Source: Methanoculleus oceani (GTDB taxonomy: Archaea; Halobacteriota; Methanomicrobia; Methanomicrobiales; Methanoculleaceae). From it: DNA of 64,000 bases. The stretch spans positions 372,001 to 436,000 of the forward strand of contig NZ_QFDM01000001.1 in NCBI RefSeq assembly GCF_023702065.1. The letters are read 5' to 3'. The position numbers and the translations under genes are program-made. The first letter of the stretch is position 1, and every line of letters begins with the position of its first letter. Under the pieces are notes generated by a model. That model worked only from the letters and a program-made list of their open reading frames with translations. It ran no database searches and was not told where the DNA came from. Of the stretch, positions 33,796 through 44,201 are shown in pieces.

Positions 33796-33960
33796 ATGGA
33801 TCCGAACATACTCTGCCGTGCCGCGGACGCCCTGCGGCAGGTCCGTCGGGCGCGCGAGCATAAGTATATCCTACCCGGTGCCGGGGCGGTGTATGCCGCC
33901 GCGCCGGCGAGGGAGTTTCGGGCCGACCGGCGCCCCGGCGGCTGCGGCTGCTCGAGGTGA
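33796..33960 (+). CDS. Small Cys-tailed protein, 54 aa
   Basis: The frame is MDPNILCRAADALRQVRRAR, then EHKYILPGAGAVYAAA, and ends GGCGCSR. GAGGTGAAAGA precedes the ATG and the gene lies 20 bp after the permease gene, 6 bp before acr3. The N-terminus resembles that of the product of 28708-28977, and the C-terminus repeats the Gly-Cys pattern of the island. The role is unknown; a metal-handling peptide is inference. Confidence 0.7.
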   Translation: MDPNILCRAADALRQVRRAREHKYILPGAGAVYAAAPAREFRADRRPGGCGCSR

Positions 33961-33966
33961 CCGGTG

Positions 33967-35085
33967 ATGGGCACCGTCGACCAGATCCACTCACAGGCCG
34001 CCGGCTCGCGGCTCTCGTTCCTCGACCGCTACCTGACAGCCTGGATCGTCCTCGCCATGGTCGCCGGCGTCGCCGTCGGCTATCTTTTCCCCGCGGTGCC
34101 TGCAGCGATCACCGGCTTCGCGGTCGGGACGACATCGATCCCTATCGCGGTCGGGCTGATCCTGATGCTGTACCCGCCGCTCGCGAAGGTCCGCTACGAG
34201 GAGCTTGGCCGGGTCTTCCGGGACACCCGGGTACTCGGCCTCTCCCTCGTCCAGAACTGGGTCGTCGGCCCGGTCCTGATGTTCCTCCTCGCGGCAGTCT
34301 TCCTCTTCGACCGGCCTGAGTTCATGTACGGCCTGATCCTCGTGGGCCTCGCCCGGTGCATCGCGATGGTGATCGTCTGGAACGACCTTGCCTGCGGCGA
34401 TTGCGAGTACTGCGCCGCGATCGTGGGCTTAAACTCCGTCTTCCAGGTCCTCTTCTATGCCCTCTACGCTTACGTCTTCATCACCGTCCTCCCGCCGCTC
34501 CTCGGGATCGGGGCCGGGACGGCGGTGCCGATCACGATCGCGGGCGTCGCCGTGACGGTCTTCGTCTACCTCGGCATACCGTTCATCGCCGGGCTTCTGA
34601 CCCGGTTTACGCTCATCCGGGCACGATCGAAGGCGTGGTACCAGGAGCAGTTCATCCCGAGGATATCGCCGATCACCCTTGTCGCCCTGCTCTTTACGAT
34701 CGTCGTGATGTTCTCGACCCAGGGGGCAAACATCGTCGCCCTCCCCTTAGATGTCGTCCGGATCGCCATTCCGCTCACGATCTACTTCCTTGTGATGTTC
34801 TTCTTCTCGTTCTGGATGTCCTGGAAGGTCGGCGTCGACTACGGCCGGTCTACCGCGCTCTCGTTTACTGCGGCAAGCAACAACTTCGAACTCGCCATCG
34901 CCGTCGCCATCGGGGTCTTCGGGATCGGCTCGGGTGTGGCGTTCGCCACGGTCATCGGCCCGCTCCTTGAAGTGCCGGTGCTGATATCGCTCGTGAACGT
35001 TGCCCTCCGACTGCGGGACCGGTGGTATGGCGGGGAGGCGACAGTGACATGTCCCGTCGGTGCCAATGGAGGAGGTACACCATGA
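33967..35085 (+). CDS. acr3: Arsenite efflux permease Acr3
   Basis: The 372-residue ten-helix transporter exports arsenite using the proton gradient. It has [20 protein letters not shown], the Acr3 family region [20 protein letters not shown] with the essential Cys, and [20 protein letters not shown]. The ATG at 33967 follows GAGGTGA by 7 nt; a GTG at 33964 is in frame. Its stop overlaps the DUF2703 gene by 4 bp. With ArsC and ArsR this gives a complete inorganic arsenate resistance set. Confidence 0.95.
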   Translation: MGTVDQIHSQAAGSRLSFLDRYLTAWIVLAMVAGVAVGYLFPAVPAAITGFAVGTTSIPIAVGLILMLYPPLAKVRYEELGRVFRDTRVLGLSLVQNWVVGPVLMFLLAAVFLFDRPEFMYGLILVGLARCIAMVIVWNDLACGDCEYCAAIVGLNSVFQVLFYALYAYVFITVLPPLLGIGAGTAVPITIAGVAVTVFVYLGIPFIAGLLTRFTLIRARSKAWYQEQFIPRISPITLVALLFTIVVMFSTQGANIVALPLDVVRIAIPLTIYFLVMFFFSFWMSWKVGVDYGRSTALSFTAASNNFELAIAVAIGVFGIGSGVAFATVIGPLLEVPVLISLVNVALRLRDRWYGGEATVTCPVGANGGGTP

Positions 35086-35474
35086 AGAAGGAACTCGTCA
35101 TCGAATGGAAACACATCGGAAGCGAGATCGAGAAGACCCGCGAAGAGTTTGAGGAGACCGGGATGACGCTCAAAGCGGTCCTCGCAGAGATCAGCATGCT
35201 CCTCGAGATGGAGGGGGTCGGCGTGCGGATGGAGGAAACCGTCCTCCCCGATGATGCCCCCGCGGGATCGGAGAGCCTCCTCTTCAACGGGGTCCCGGTC
35301 GAGGACCTTCTCGAGGGGGTCGAGGTGACCGCCGCGTCCTGCTCCTGCACATCCTGCGAAGACTGCGGGGGGGAGACGGAGTGCCGGATGCTCCGCTACA
35401 GCGGCGAGGAGTACAGAGTTATCCCGCCGGAACTGATCGGGCGGGCGGCCGCAAAAGCGCTTGAACTGGAGTGA
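35082..35474 (+). CDS. DUF2703-domain protein, 130 aa
   Basis: [20 protein letters not shown] is a stand-alone DUF2703 domain homologous to the C-terminal half of the fusion protein at 29481-30347 ([20 protein letters not shown], then [11 protein letters not shown] and [18 protein letters not shown]). The central Cys cluster could bind metal. It overlaps acr3 by 4 bp. A short DGC-like fragment follows its stop codon, echoing the DGC-DUF2703 association elsewhere in the island. Confidence 0.85.
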   Translation: MKKELVIEWKHIGSEIEKTREEFEETGMTLKAVLAEISMLLEMEGVGVRMEETVLPDDAPAGSESLLFNGVPVEDLLEGVEVTAASCSCTSCEDCGGETECRMLRYSGEEYRVIPPELIGRAAAKALELE

Positions 35475-35478
35475 AGGC

Positions 35479-35550
35479 GTGGCGGAGCCGCGCTTCGATG
35501 AGATCGAGCGGCTCAGCGGGGCGATCCGGGCTCACCCTTCCGGGCCGTAG
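35479..35550 (+). pseudogene. Remnant of a DGC-domain gene
   Basis: From a GTG at 35479 the frame reads AEPRFDEIERLSGAIRAHPS and then stops. The first 12 residues equal the C-terminal part of the DGC protein at 30760-31107 (AEPRFDEIERLSAAV). Only this tail is left; the rest of the domain is missing. It overlaps the end of the opposite NTPase gene. Confidence 0.65.
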
Positions 35551-36230
35551 CATCGTCTGAGGATTGCCGGGGGTGCTCCGGCGGCCGCCCCCGCGAGCAG
35601 GGGGGGATCGCCGGCGATATAATCCATAAACGGGACCGTTGGCGTCGTGGAGATTGCCTGCGCCTCCCGCCACTCCCAGACGGCGTCCATCACATCGCCT
35701 GCCGTCGCCATCACGCTCGCGGTCCCGACGTCCACAACGACCGGGTTCGTGATCTTCCAGCGTTCGACGACCGTATCGAGGAGCCGGCGCCGGACGGTCC
35801 AGACCATCGGCGGGTGCGGGTGCGTGAGCAGCCGGTCGAGTTGCTCCGCCCAGACCGCGCCCTGGAGCTCGAACCTTCCCACCTCGTCGACGACCATCAG
35901 ATCGGTCCTGTAAGGATCCGGCGGCGCGAGCGCCCGGCGGCCGAACGCGAGCCCTTCCGGCCGAAAGTAGAATCGACCGTGGACCTCGCACCGGGGATCG
36001 GGATCGATCGAAGAGAGCTCCTCGTGCCCGCCGGTGGCAAGGTCGACGAGGGTGAACCCCGATCTGCGGCCGTCCCGCATATGCCCGGGAGCGAGCACGC
36101 CCCTGACCCGGACGTGCAGCCCGACGGTGAGCCCGAGGACCAGGTGCAGAAACGTCGTCTTGCACTGGCCCTGCCCGCCGGTGATGATGAAGACCGGCTC
36201 ATCACGGGAGGCGTTCACTCCGGAGTACAT
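35532..36230 (-). CDS. P-loop NTPase, THEP1-like, with atypical Walker A
   Basis: The 232-residue protein has IITGGQGQCKTTFLHLVLGL at residues 15-34. The Walker A pattern GxxxxGK[ST] has Cys23 where Gly is expected before Lys. A Walker B-like LMVVDEVGRFELQG and the segment VRGVLAPGHMRDGRRSGFTL resemble the THEP1 nucleoside-triphosphatase family. Start: ATG 36230, because a TATA box lies 26 bp upstream. The substrate and role are unknown; reduced or altered nucleotide binding is possible. Confidence 0.7.
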   Translation of the reverse strand: MYSGVNASRDEPVFIITGGQGQCKTTFLHLVLGLTVGLHVRVRGVLAPGHMRDGRRSGFTLVDLATGGHEELSSIDPDPRCEVHGRFYFRPEGLAFGRRALAPPDPYRTDLMVVDEVGRFELQGAVWAEQLDRLLTHPHPPMVWTVRRRLLDTVVERWKITNPVVVDVGTASVMATAGDVMDAVWEWREAQAISTTPTVPFMDYIAGDPPLLAGAAAGAPPAILRRCYGPEG

Positions 36231-36251
36231 GAGGATACATTGTGGCCGCGA

Positions 36252-36259
36252 GTATAAAA
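36252..36259 (-). promoter_or_regulatory. TATA box of the P-loop NTPase gene
   Basis: The minus strand reads GTGTTTTATACTCG. Its centre is 26 bp before the ATG at 36230, implying a leaderless mRNA. Confidence 0.55.
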
Positions 36260-36272
36260 CACTTTTACTCAA

Positions 36273-36480
36273 ATGCTTTGTTAAAGTTAAATTGTTTACC
36301 GGTTAGATGCGTCCGGGGCCCGCAGCCCTCATGCGGGGTCCGATGCCAGGGGTCCCCATGGACCGGGAGAAGGCCCCTTTGGCCTGCAGAACCTCGTCCC
36401 GCGTGAGAGGGGACCGGAACCGGCGCCGCCGGGGGAGGAGACCGGTGCGTGAGGGGGCATACCCCCGCATATCATATAAG
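36273..36480 (+). promoter_or_regulatory. Intergenic region and TATA box of the cyclophilin gene
   Basis: CATATAAG at 36473-36480 is a good TATA box, 37-44 bp before the ATG at 36517. The preceding 36301-36470 is very GC-rich and contains short hairpins such as CCCGCA/TGCGGG, but I see no gene or recognisable RNA in it. Confidence 0.5.
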
Positions 36481-36516
36481 TAGCAACGGCGGACAATACC
36501 TTACGGAGATTTTCTT

Positions 36517-37014
36517 ATGACAGACCAGAAGAACGGAACAAAGGTCGTGCTCCACACGACCATGGGAGCTATCACGATTCGCCTCTACGACGACATGCCG
36601 GTGACCGCGGGCAACTTTGCAAAACTGGCGAAATCCGGGTTCTACGACGGCACGATCTTTCATAGGGTGATCGCGGGATTCATGATCCAGGGCGGCGACC
36701 CGACCGGCACCGGGACGGGCGGCCCGGGATACACCATCACCGACGAGTTCGTGAAGGGTCATTCGAACACCCGCGGGACGATCGCCATGGCGAACACCGG
36801 CCGCCCGAACAGCGGCGGCAGCCAGTTCTTCATCAATCTGGTGAACAACGACTTCCTCGACTGGGACAACCCCAAGACGCCGAGCGCCCACCCGGTCTTT
36901 GGCGAGGTGGTTGAGGGGATGGACATCATCGACAGGATCGCGAAGGTGAAGACGAGCTCTTCCGATAAGCCGAAGGTCCCCGTCCGGATCGAGAAGGCCG
37001 AAGTCGTGGAGTAA
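36517..37014 (+). CDS. Cyclophilin-type peptidyl-prolyl cis-trans isomerase
   Basis: The 165-residue protein catalyses prolyl isomerisation during protein folding in the cytoplasm; there is no signal peptide. It shows the cyclophilin core GTIFHRVIAGFMIQGGDPTG (catalytic Arg in FHRV), RGTIAMANTGRPNSGGSQFF and HPVFGEVVEGMDIID. It has its own TATA box and is 13 bp upstream of the RNase III-domain gene, perhaps in one transcript. Confidence 0.95.
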   Translation: MTDQKNGTKVVLHTTMGAITIRLYDDMPVTAGNFAKLAKSGFYDGTIFHRVIAGFMIQGGDPTGTGTGGPGYTITDEFVKGHSNTRGTIAMANTGRPNSGGSQFFINLVNNDFLDWDNPKTPSAHPVFGEVVEGMDIIDRIAKVKTSSSDKPKVPVRIEKAEVVE

Positions 37015-37027
37015 CGTCCCTCTACCC

Positions 37028-37498
37028 ATGAGCGACGCCGGCGCCGGCCGCAAGAATCCGGGCTTGATCGAGGAGCGGATCGGCTACACCTTCAATGACC
37101 GCGCACTTCTTACGCGGGCACTCACCCGCCTCGCGTACACCCTGGAGGCGGGTCTCCCCCCCGAGACCCACATGGACGCTCTTGCCACCCTCGGCGATGC
37201 GGTCATCAACGTGGTCGTCGTGGAAGCGGTTGTTGCGGGCGGAGCGCACGACAAGGGCGCGATAACCAACAGAAAGATGAACCTGGTGAATATGACCCGG
37301 CTCAGAGGGCTCGCGGAAGACCTCGACCTCGCCGACTACGTCCGCTGGGGAAAAGGGGAGGCCGCCCAGCGGGTCTGGACCTCCGGCCGGGTCCTCGCCG
37401 AGTGCCTGGAGGCGCTCGTCGGCGCCGTCTACCTGGACGGCGGGATGGCCGCGGCCGCGGGAGTGCTCCGGCGGCTCGGGCTCACGGAGAAGGGGTAA
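37028..37498 (+). CDS. Stand-alone ribonuclease III-domain protein
   Basis: The 156-residue protein has an RNase III endonuclease domain without the C-terminal double-stranded-RNA-binding domain of bacterial RNase III. EERIGYTFNDRALLTRALTR is the N-terminal helix pair, HMDALATLGDAVINVVVVEA is a variant of the signature (with the catalytic GDAV Asp), and ECLEALVGAVYLDGG carries the second acidic pair. It could process rRNA or other structured RNAs. It follows the cyclophilin gene by 13 bp and converges on the MFS gene. Confidence 0.82.
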   Translation: MSDAGAGRKNPGLIEERIGYTFNDRALLTRALTRLAYTLEAGLPPETHMDALATLGDAVINVVVVEAVVAGGAHDKGAITNRKMNLVNMTRLRGLAEDLDLADYVRWGKGEAAQRVWTSGRVLAECLEALVGAVYLDGGMAAAAGVLRRLGLTEKG

Positions 37499-37508
37499 GT
37501 TCTCGCCT

Positions 37509-38801
37509 TCATTCCTCCGTCGCCGTCGCCGACACGGCCTCTCTCGCCGGAACCCCCGCCGGCGGCCGCATCAGGAGCCAGGCGACGACGAACCCCACAG
37601 CGGCGAGGGCCGCGACCCACGGGAAGACCCCGAGGTAGGTCCCGGTCGCCGTCCGGATGAATCCCGCGAGCTGCGGCCCGACGATGGCGCCGGCGCCGTA
37701 GGCGAGGAAGACGACCCCGTAGCACCGCGGGTAGTCGCACGTCCCGAAGTAGGACGCCGTCGCCGCCGGAGCGATGGCGAGCCAGCCCCCGAGGCATCCC
37801 CAGAGGACGGCGAACGAGAGGATGTAGGCCGGTGCCCCCGGCGCGAGCCACATCAGGACCGATGCCGCCGCGATCAGCGCAAACGTCAGCATCGCCGTGG
37901 TGCGGGGGGATATCCGGTCGGCGAGACCGCCGAACGCCGGCCTCCCTGCACCGTTGAAGACGGCGAAGAACCCGACGAGGAGCGTCGCGAGCCCCGCGTC
38001 GACTCCGGCGAGCTCGGTCCCGACCGGTTTTGCGATCGATATCGCCATCAGCCCCGCGAGGCATCCGACGAAGTAGCAGGCGAAAAGGCCGTAGAACGTC
38101 CCCGTCCGGAGCATTGCACTGCGGTCGCACTCGCAGACCGGCGTCGTGCCGACCCCGGGCGCGGGCGCCGTCCATCCCGCCGGCCGCCAGCCCTGCGGCG
38201 GGAACCGGAGCGGCAGGGCCGAGATGACCAGCACGGCGATGAGCGTCACCCCGAAGACCTGAAACGTCGTCATCACCCCGTAGGCGGCGATCAGGGCACC
38301 TGCAGCGTTTGCGGTGACAAACGCCGAGAAGCCGAACCCGAGGAGGGCGAGCCCCACCGCGAGCCCCCGCCGGTCCGGGAACCACCGGGCTGCCACGGCG
38401 ACCGGCGCCCCGTAGGCGATCCCGACCCCGAGGCCGCCGATGACGCCGTAGACGACGTAGAGGGCCTCGACCGACGTCGCCGTCGAGGCGAGGAGCCACC
38501 CGAGGCCGGTGAGGATCCCGCCGACGATCGTCACCCTCCGCGGGCCGTAGCGCTCGATATACTTCCCGGCGAGCGGCATCGCTATCGCGAAGAAGGCGAG
38601 GAAGACCGAGAACGGGAGGAGGACCTCTCCCGCCGTCACCTCCCGACCGAGCGCCGCGGTGAAGTGCGCCGCAAGCGGCGCGACGAAGACGCTCCATGAG
38701 TAGATGCTCCCGAGGCAGAGGTTGATGACGAGGCCGAGGGCGACGAGCCCCCAGCGCCCCTTCTCGGCAGGCATGCCGAAGACCTTCGGTGTGTCGGACA
38801 T
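37509..38801 (-). CDS. MFS transporter, oxalate/formate antiporter (OFA) family
   Basis: The 430-residue 12-helix carrier shows the OFA start ALGLVINLCLGSIYSWSVFV and the MFS loop AGKYIERYGPRRVTIVGGIL, then GGLGVGIAYGAPVAVAARWF and FGGLADRISPRTTAMLTF. Such carriers move small carboxylates. It lies 28 bp downstream of acetyl-CoA synthetase on the same strand and probably shares its transcript, so acetate or another acyl-CoA precursor is a plausible substrate. This is inferred from context only. Confidence 0.85.
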   Translation of the reverse strand: MSDTPKVFGMPAEKGRWGLVALGLVINLCLGSIYSWSVFVAPLAAHFTAALGREVTAGEVLLPFSVFLAFFAIAMPLAGKYIERYGPRRVTIVGGILTGLGWLLASTATSVEALYVVYGVIGGLGVGIAYGAPVAVAARWFPDRRGLAVGLALLGFGFSAFVTANAAGALIAAYGVMTTFQVFGVTLIAVLVISALPLRFPPQGWRPAGWTAPAPGVGTTPVCECDRSAMLRTGTFYGLFACYFVGCLAGLMAISIAKPVGTELAGVDAGLATLLVGFFAVFNGAGRPAFGGLADRISPRTTAMLTFALIAAASVLMWLAPGAPAYILSFAVLWGCLGGWLAIAPAATASYFGTCDYPRCYGVVFLAYGAGAIVGPQLAGFIRTATGTYLGVFPWVAALAAVGFVVAWLLMRPPAGVPAREAVSATATEE

Positions 38802-38829
38802 GATGTTCCCTCACGAAAGAAGAGGAGGG

Positions 38830-40719
38830 TTACTCCTCCAGAGTGGAGATGTCCCCCGGGTCCATGCCGAGCTCCCGGGCCTTTAAGACCCGGCGCATGA
38901 TCTTGCCGCTCCGGGTCTTCGGGAGCCTATCCATGTACTCGATCTCGGCCGGCACCGCGACGGGCCCGAGGCTTTTCCTGACATGGCGGGCGAGTTCGTC
39001 GGAGAGGCCGTCGCCGGGGTCCGCACCCATGCGGAGGGTGACGAAGGCCTTGATGACGTTCCCCTTCAGGGGATCGGGCTTCCCGATGACGGCCGCCTCA
39101 GCCACCGCGTCGTGGGAGACGAGCGCACTCTCGACCTCCGCGGTCCCGATGTTGTGCCCGGAGACGACGATCAGGTCGTCGGCCCGCCCGATGACCATGA
39201 TGTAGCCGTCCTGATCCTTCACCGCGAGATCGCCTGCGGTGTAGCATCCCGGGATGGTGTTCCAGTAGGCGCGGTAGCGCTCGTCGTTGCCGTGGACCGT
39301 CCGGAGCATCGCGGGCCAGGGTTCCTTGATGACCAGGAACCCGCCGGTGCCGGGCGGGACCGGGTTGCCCGCTCTGTCGACCACGTCCACGACGGCGCCG
39401 GGGATGGGCTTTCCGGCAAACCCCGGCTTCATCGCCTCGCCGATCATCGTCGTCACCATCTGCATCCCGGTCTCGGTCTGCCACCAGGTATCCACGATCG
39501 GGCACCGCCCGCCGCCGATCGCGCGGTAGTACCACTCGAATGCCTCGGGGTTGAGCGGTTCGCCGACCGAGCCGAGCACCCGGAGCGTTGAGAGGTCGTA
39601 CTTCGCCGGCCACCCGTCGCCGTAGCGCATGAACATCCGGATGGCGGTCGGGGCGGTGTAGAAGATCGTCACCCCGAGGTCCCGGATCAGCTGCCAGTAG
39701 GCGCCCGGGTCCGGGTAGTCCGGCGTCCCCTCGACGAGGACGACGGTCGTGCCGACCGCGAGCGGGCCGTAGACGATGTAACTGTGGCCGGTGATCCAGC
39801 CGGTGTCGGCGGTGCACCAGTAGACGTCGTTCTCCTTGATGTCGAAGACGTGGCGGGTGGTGTAGTAGGTCCCGACCATGTAGCCGCCGCAGGTATGCAC
39901 GATGCCTTTCGGTGCGCCGGTCGAGCCGCTCGTATACAGGATGAAGAGCGGGTCCTCGGCATCCATCGTCTCCGCGGGGCATTCCGGGGCGGCGTGGACC
40001 ATGAGGTCGCCGTAGTCGACCTCCCGGGCGGGATCGAGGTCGACGGCCGGGGTTTCGCGCCGGAGGACGACGACCCGCTCGACGCACGGGGCGTGCGTGA
40101 GCGCTTCCCTCGCGATCCCCAGGAGGGGGATGGCTTTTCCACGACGGTAGCCGGCGTCTGCGGTGATGAGGACTTTTGCCTCCGCGTCGTTGATCCGCAT
40201 GGCAAGCGCATCGGGCCCGAACCCACCGAAGACGACCGAGTGGACTGCCCCGATCCGCGCACAGGCGAGCATCGCGATGACCTGCTCGGGGACGAGCGGC
40301 ATGTAGATGCAGACCCGGTCGCCCTTCCCGACACCGAGGCTCGCGAGACTGTTTGCAAACCGCATCACCTCGCGGTAGAGGCCGTCGTAGGACAGGACCC
40401 GCTCCTCTCCCTGCTCGCCGCGCCAGACGATCGCCGGCTTATCCTTCCGGTCGCCGGCGACATGACGGTCCAGGCAGTTGTAAGTGATGTTCAGGTGCGC
40501 ATTGACGAACCACTTCGCGTAGGGGTAGTTCCATTCCCTGACTCGATCCCACGGCTTGAACCAGACCAGTTCCCGGGCGATCCGGTCCCAGAAGGCCTCC
40601 GGGTCGCGCACGAATTCCTGGTACGCCCGGGTGTAATCCGGTGTCCAGGCGGTCGCCTTACACCGGGGGTCGGGGAGGTAGCTTTTCTCCTCCAGTTTCA
40701 CGGCAAATGTCTCTGCCAT
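38830..40719 (-). CDS. acsA: Acetyl-CoA synthetase, AMP-forming
   Basis: The 629-residue enzyme makes acetyl-CoA from acetate, ATP and CoA, releasing AMP and PPi. The adenylation motifs are LFILYTSGSTGAPKGIVHT, GSVGEPLNPEAFEWYYRAIG and DTWWQTETGMQM. The C-terminal Lys needed for adenylation is in LPKTRSGKIMRRVLKA. The chain is close to the family length. Hydrogenotrophic methanogens use it to assimilate acetate. Its promoter region holds three palindromic sites. The membrane pyrophosphatase encoded at 42087 could reclaim the PPi. Confidence 0.96.
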   Translation of the reverse strand: MAETFAVKLEEKSYLPDPRCKATAWTPDYTRAYQEFVRDPEAFWDRIARELVWFKPWDRVREWNYPYAKWFVNAHLNITYNCLDRHVAGDRKDKPAIVWRGEQGEERVLSYDGLYREVMRFANSLASLGVGKGDRVCIYMPLVPEQVIAMLACARIGAVHSVVFGGFGPDALAMRINDAEAKVLITADAGYRRGKAIPLLGIAREALTHAPCVERVVVLRRETPAVDLDPAREVDYGDLMVHAAPECPAETMDAEDPLFILYTSGSTGAPKGIVHTCGGYMVGTYYTTRHVFDIKENDVYWCTADTGWITGHSYIVYGPLAVGTTVVLVEGTPDYPDPGAYWQLIRDLGVTIFYTAPTAIRMFMRYGDGWPAKYDLSTLRVLGSVGEPLNPEAFEWYYRAIGGGRCPIVDTWWQTETGMQMVTTMIGEAMKPGFAGKPIPGAVVDVVDRAGNPVPPGTGGFLVIKEPWPAMLRTVHGNDERYRAYWNTIPGCYTAGDLAVKDQDGYIMVIGRADDLIVVSGHNIGTAEVESALVSHDAVAEAAVIGKPDPLKGNVIKAFVTLRMGADPGDGLSDELARHVRKSLGPVAVPAEIEYMDRLPKTRSGKIMRRVLKARELGMDPGDISTLEE

Positions 40720-40734
40720 CTTCCCACTCTTCTA

Positions 40735-40978
40735 CATGATTAATCATGCCGGATTGCCCCGGTCGATTCCCGTGCGGGTTCGACACAGTGCAAAAGCGGC
40801 TCATTTCGGGTCCGTCATTTTCCGATCGGTCGGCCCGTGGTCGTGTTGCTGTACATGCGGTCGCCGGCAACCTGTGCCGGCCCCCGCCGGGAGCGTGGTT
40901 TCTCCGGGCGCCTCCTCCCGTGTGGCCGCCCCAGATTATACATGATCTATCATGTATAATTTGACATGATCAATAATG
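40735..40978. promoter_or_regulatory. Three CATGAT-N2-ATCATG operator candidates upstream of acsA
   Basis: Sites are at 40735-40748 (perfect; 15 bp before the acsA ATG), 40941-40954 (perfect; extended to 12-bp arms with a 2-bp centre), and 40965-40978 (one mismatch, ATAATG). The last two are adjacent and overlap the only A/T-rich stretch of the region, where the acsA TATA box most likely lies (minus strand AAATTATACATG). The leader would then be over 200 nt. I see no gene in 40720-41045. Confidence 0.65.
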
Positions 40979-41045
40979 TAGGATTTGGAGATAAACCTTA
41001 TGGTCTGCCGGAAGGCCGGAGCCGGGGTTTTGCCCCGGGAGAGTG

Positions 41046-41987
41046 TTACAGCCACCCTTTCCGGTTGATGGCCACCGCGAGGAGGGAGGAGACGATCAGG
41101 GAGAGGATGATGATGATGACGAATCCGTAGGGGTGATCCTCAAGGGGAACGGGGACGTTCATCCCGAGGAAACTTGCGATCATCGTGGGGATAGCGAGGA
41201 TGATGGTTATCGAGGTGAGGAGTTTCAAGATGTTGTTGAAGTTGTTCGATATGATCGAGGCGAAGGCGTCCATTGTCTCGGTGAGGATCGTCGAGTAGGT
41301 GTTCGCCATCTCGATCGCCTGCTTGTTCTCGATGATGACGTCCTCGAGGAGGTCGGTATCGTCCGCGTACATCCGGAGCGGCTGGAACGTCAGGGTCTTA
41401 TCGAGGACGATCTGGTTGCTTCGAAGCGACGTCGAGAAGTAGACCAGGCTTTTTTTGAGGTTCATCAGCTGGATCAGTTCCCGGTTCCGCATCGACTGGT
41501 TCAGTTCGGCCCCGATCCGGTCGGATACCCGCTCGATCTGGCGCAGGTACTGGAGGAAGTAGGATGCGTTTAAAAAAAGGATCTGCAGTACGAACCGGGT
41601 CTTTTTGAAGGTGTAGAAGTGTTTCACCCGGCCGTTCGTGAAATCCTGGACGATCGCGTTCTCGCGGAGGCAGACGGTGACGATGGTATCGGGCGTAACG
41701 ATGATCCCGAGCGGCATCGTCGTGTAGAGGATCGTCTGCTCGGGGTACGGCATCGGGATATCGATGACGATCAGGGTGACGCCGTCCTCGGTCTCGGTCC
41801 GCGGACGCTCCTCCTCGTCGAGTGCCGCACGGAGGTAATCCCCCGGGACGGAGAGTCTTGTCGCGACCTCCTCGATCTCCTCCCCCGACGGATTGATCAT
41901 GCAGACCCATGAACCGGGCTCGAACCGCCCGGTCTCCTCCGTCCGGAGAGCCGGTGCTGCCTCAACCGTGCGGTATATGTGGATCAT
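41046..41987 (-). CDS. corA: CorA-family divalent cation transporter
   Basis: The 313-residue protein has a long cytoplasmic N-terminal domain and two C-terminal helices, with the family signature GMN in SFLGMNVPVPLEDHPYGF between them. It probably forms a pentameric Mg2+ (or Co2+/Ni2+) channel. GGAGGTGA lies 9 nt before the ATG at 41987, supporting this start over a GTG at 41999. It is upstream of the acsA regulatory region on the same strand but ends before it. Confidence 0.92.
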   Translation of the reverse strand: MIHIYRTVEAAPALRTEETGRFEPGSWVCMINPSGEEIEEVATRLSVPGDYLRAALDEEERPRTETEDGVTLIVIDIPMPYPEQTILYTTMPLGIIVTPDTIVTVCLRENAIVQDFTNGRVKHFYTFKKTRFVLQILFLNASYFLQYLRQIERVSDRIGAELNQSMRNRELIQLMNLKKSLVYFSTSLRSNQIVLDKTLTFQPLRMYADDTDLLEDVIIENKQAIEMANTYSTILTETMDAFASIISNNFNNILKLLTSITIILAIPTMIASFLGMNVPVPLEDHPYGFVIIIILSLIVSSLLAVAINRKGWL

Positions 41988-42086
41988 GCGGTCTCTCACC
42001 TCCTGAACCCGGGCTCACAGGATTACATTATCTGCGCGGCGGGAAGAAGGTATGGCCTCCCGGGAGGCATCGAGCTTAAAAAAAGG

Positions 42087-44111
<2,025 letters not shown>

Positions 44112-44201
44112 CTCTCTGCATTCCTCCGATTGAGTACCATATACAAAGGGATTCAACATTTTTAAATATGTGGAAAAGATCCGGGGAGATCTGATGGAAA
44201 T

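Noticed and set aside
36250-36295. Possible further ArsR operator (TCAAA-N3-TTTG) near the P-loop NTPase promoter
   Set aside because: Half-site spacing differs from the N6 seen in the other four sites.
36301-36470. GC-rich hairpin region as a non-coding RNA
   Set aside because: Short hairpins are expected in GC-rich DNA; no known RNA family features were seen.
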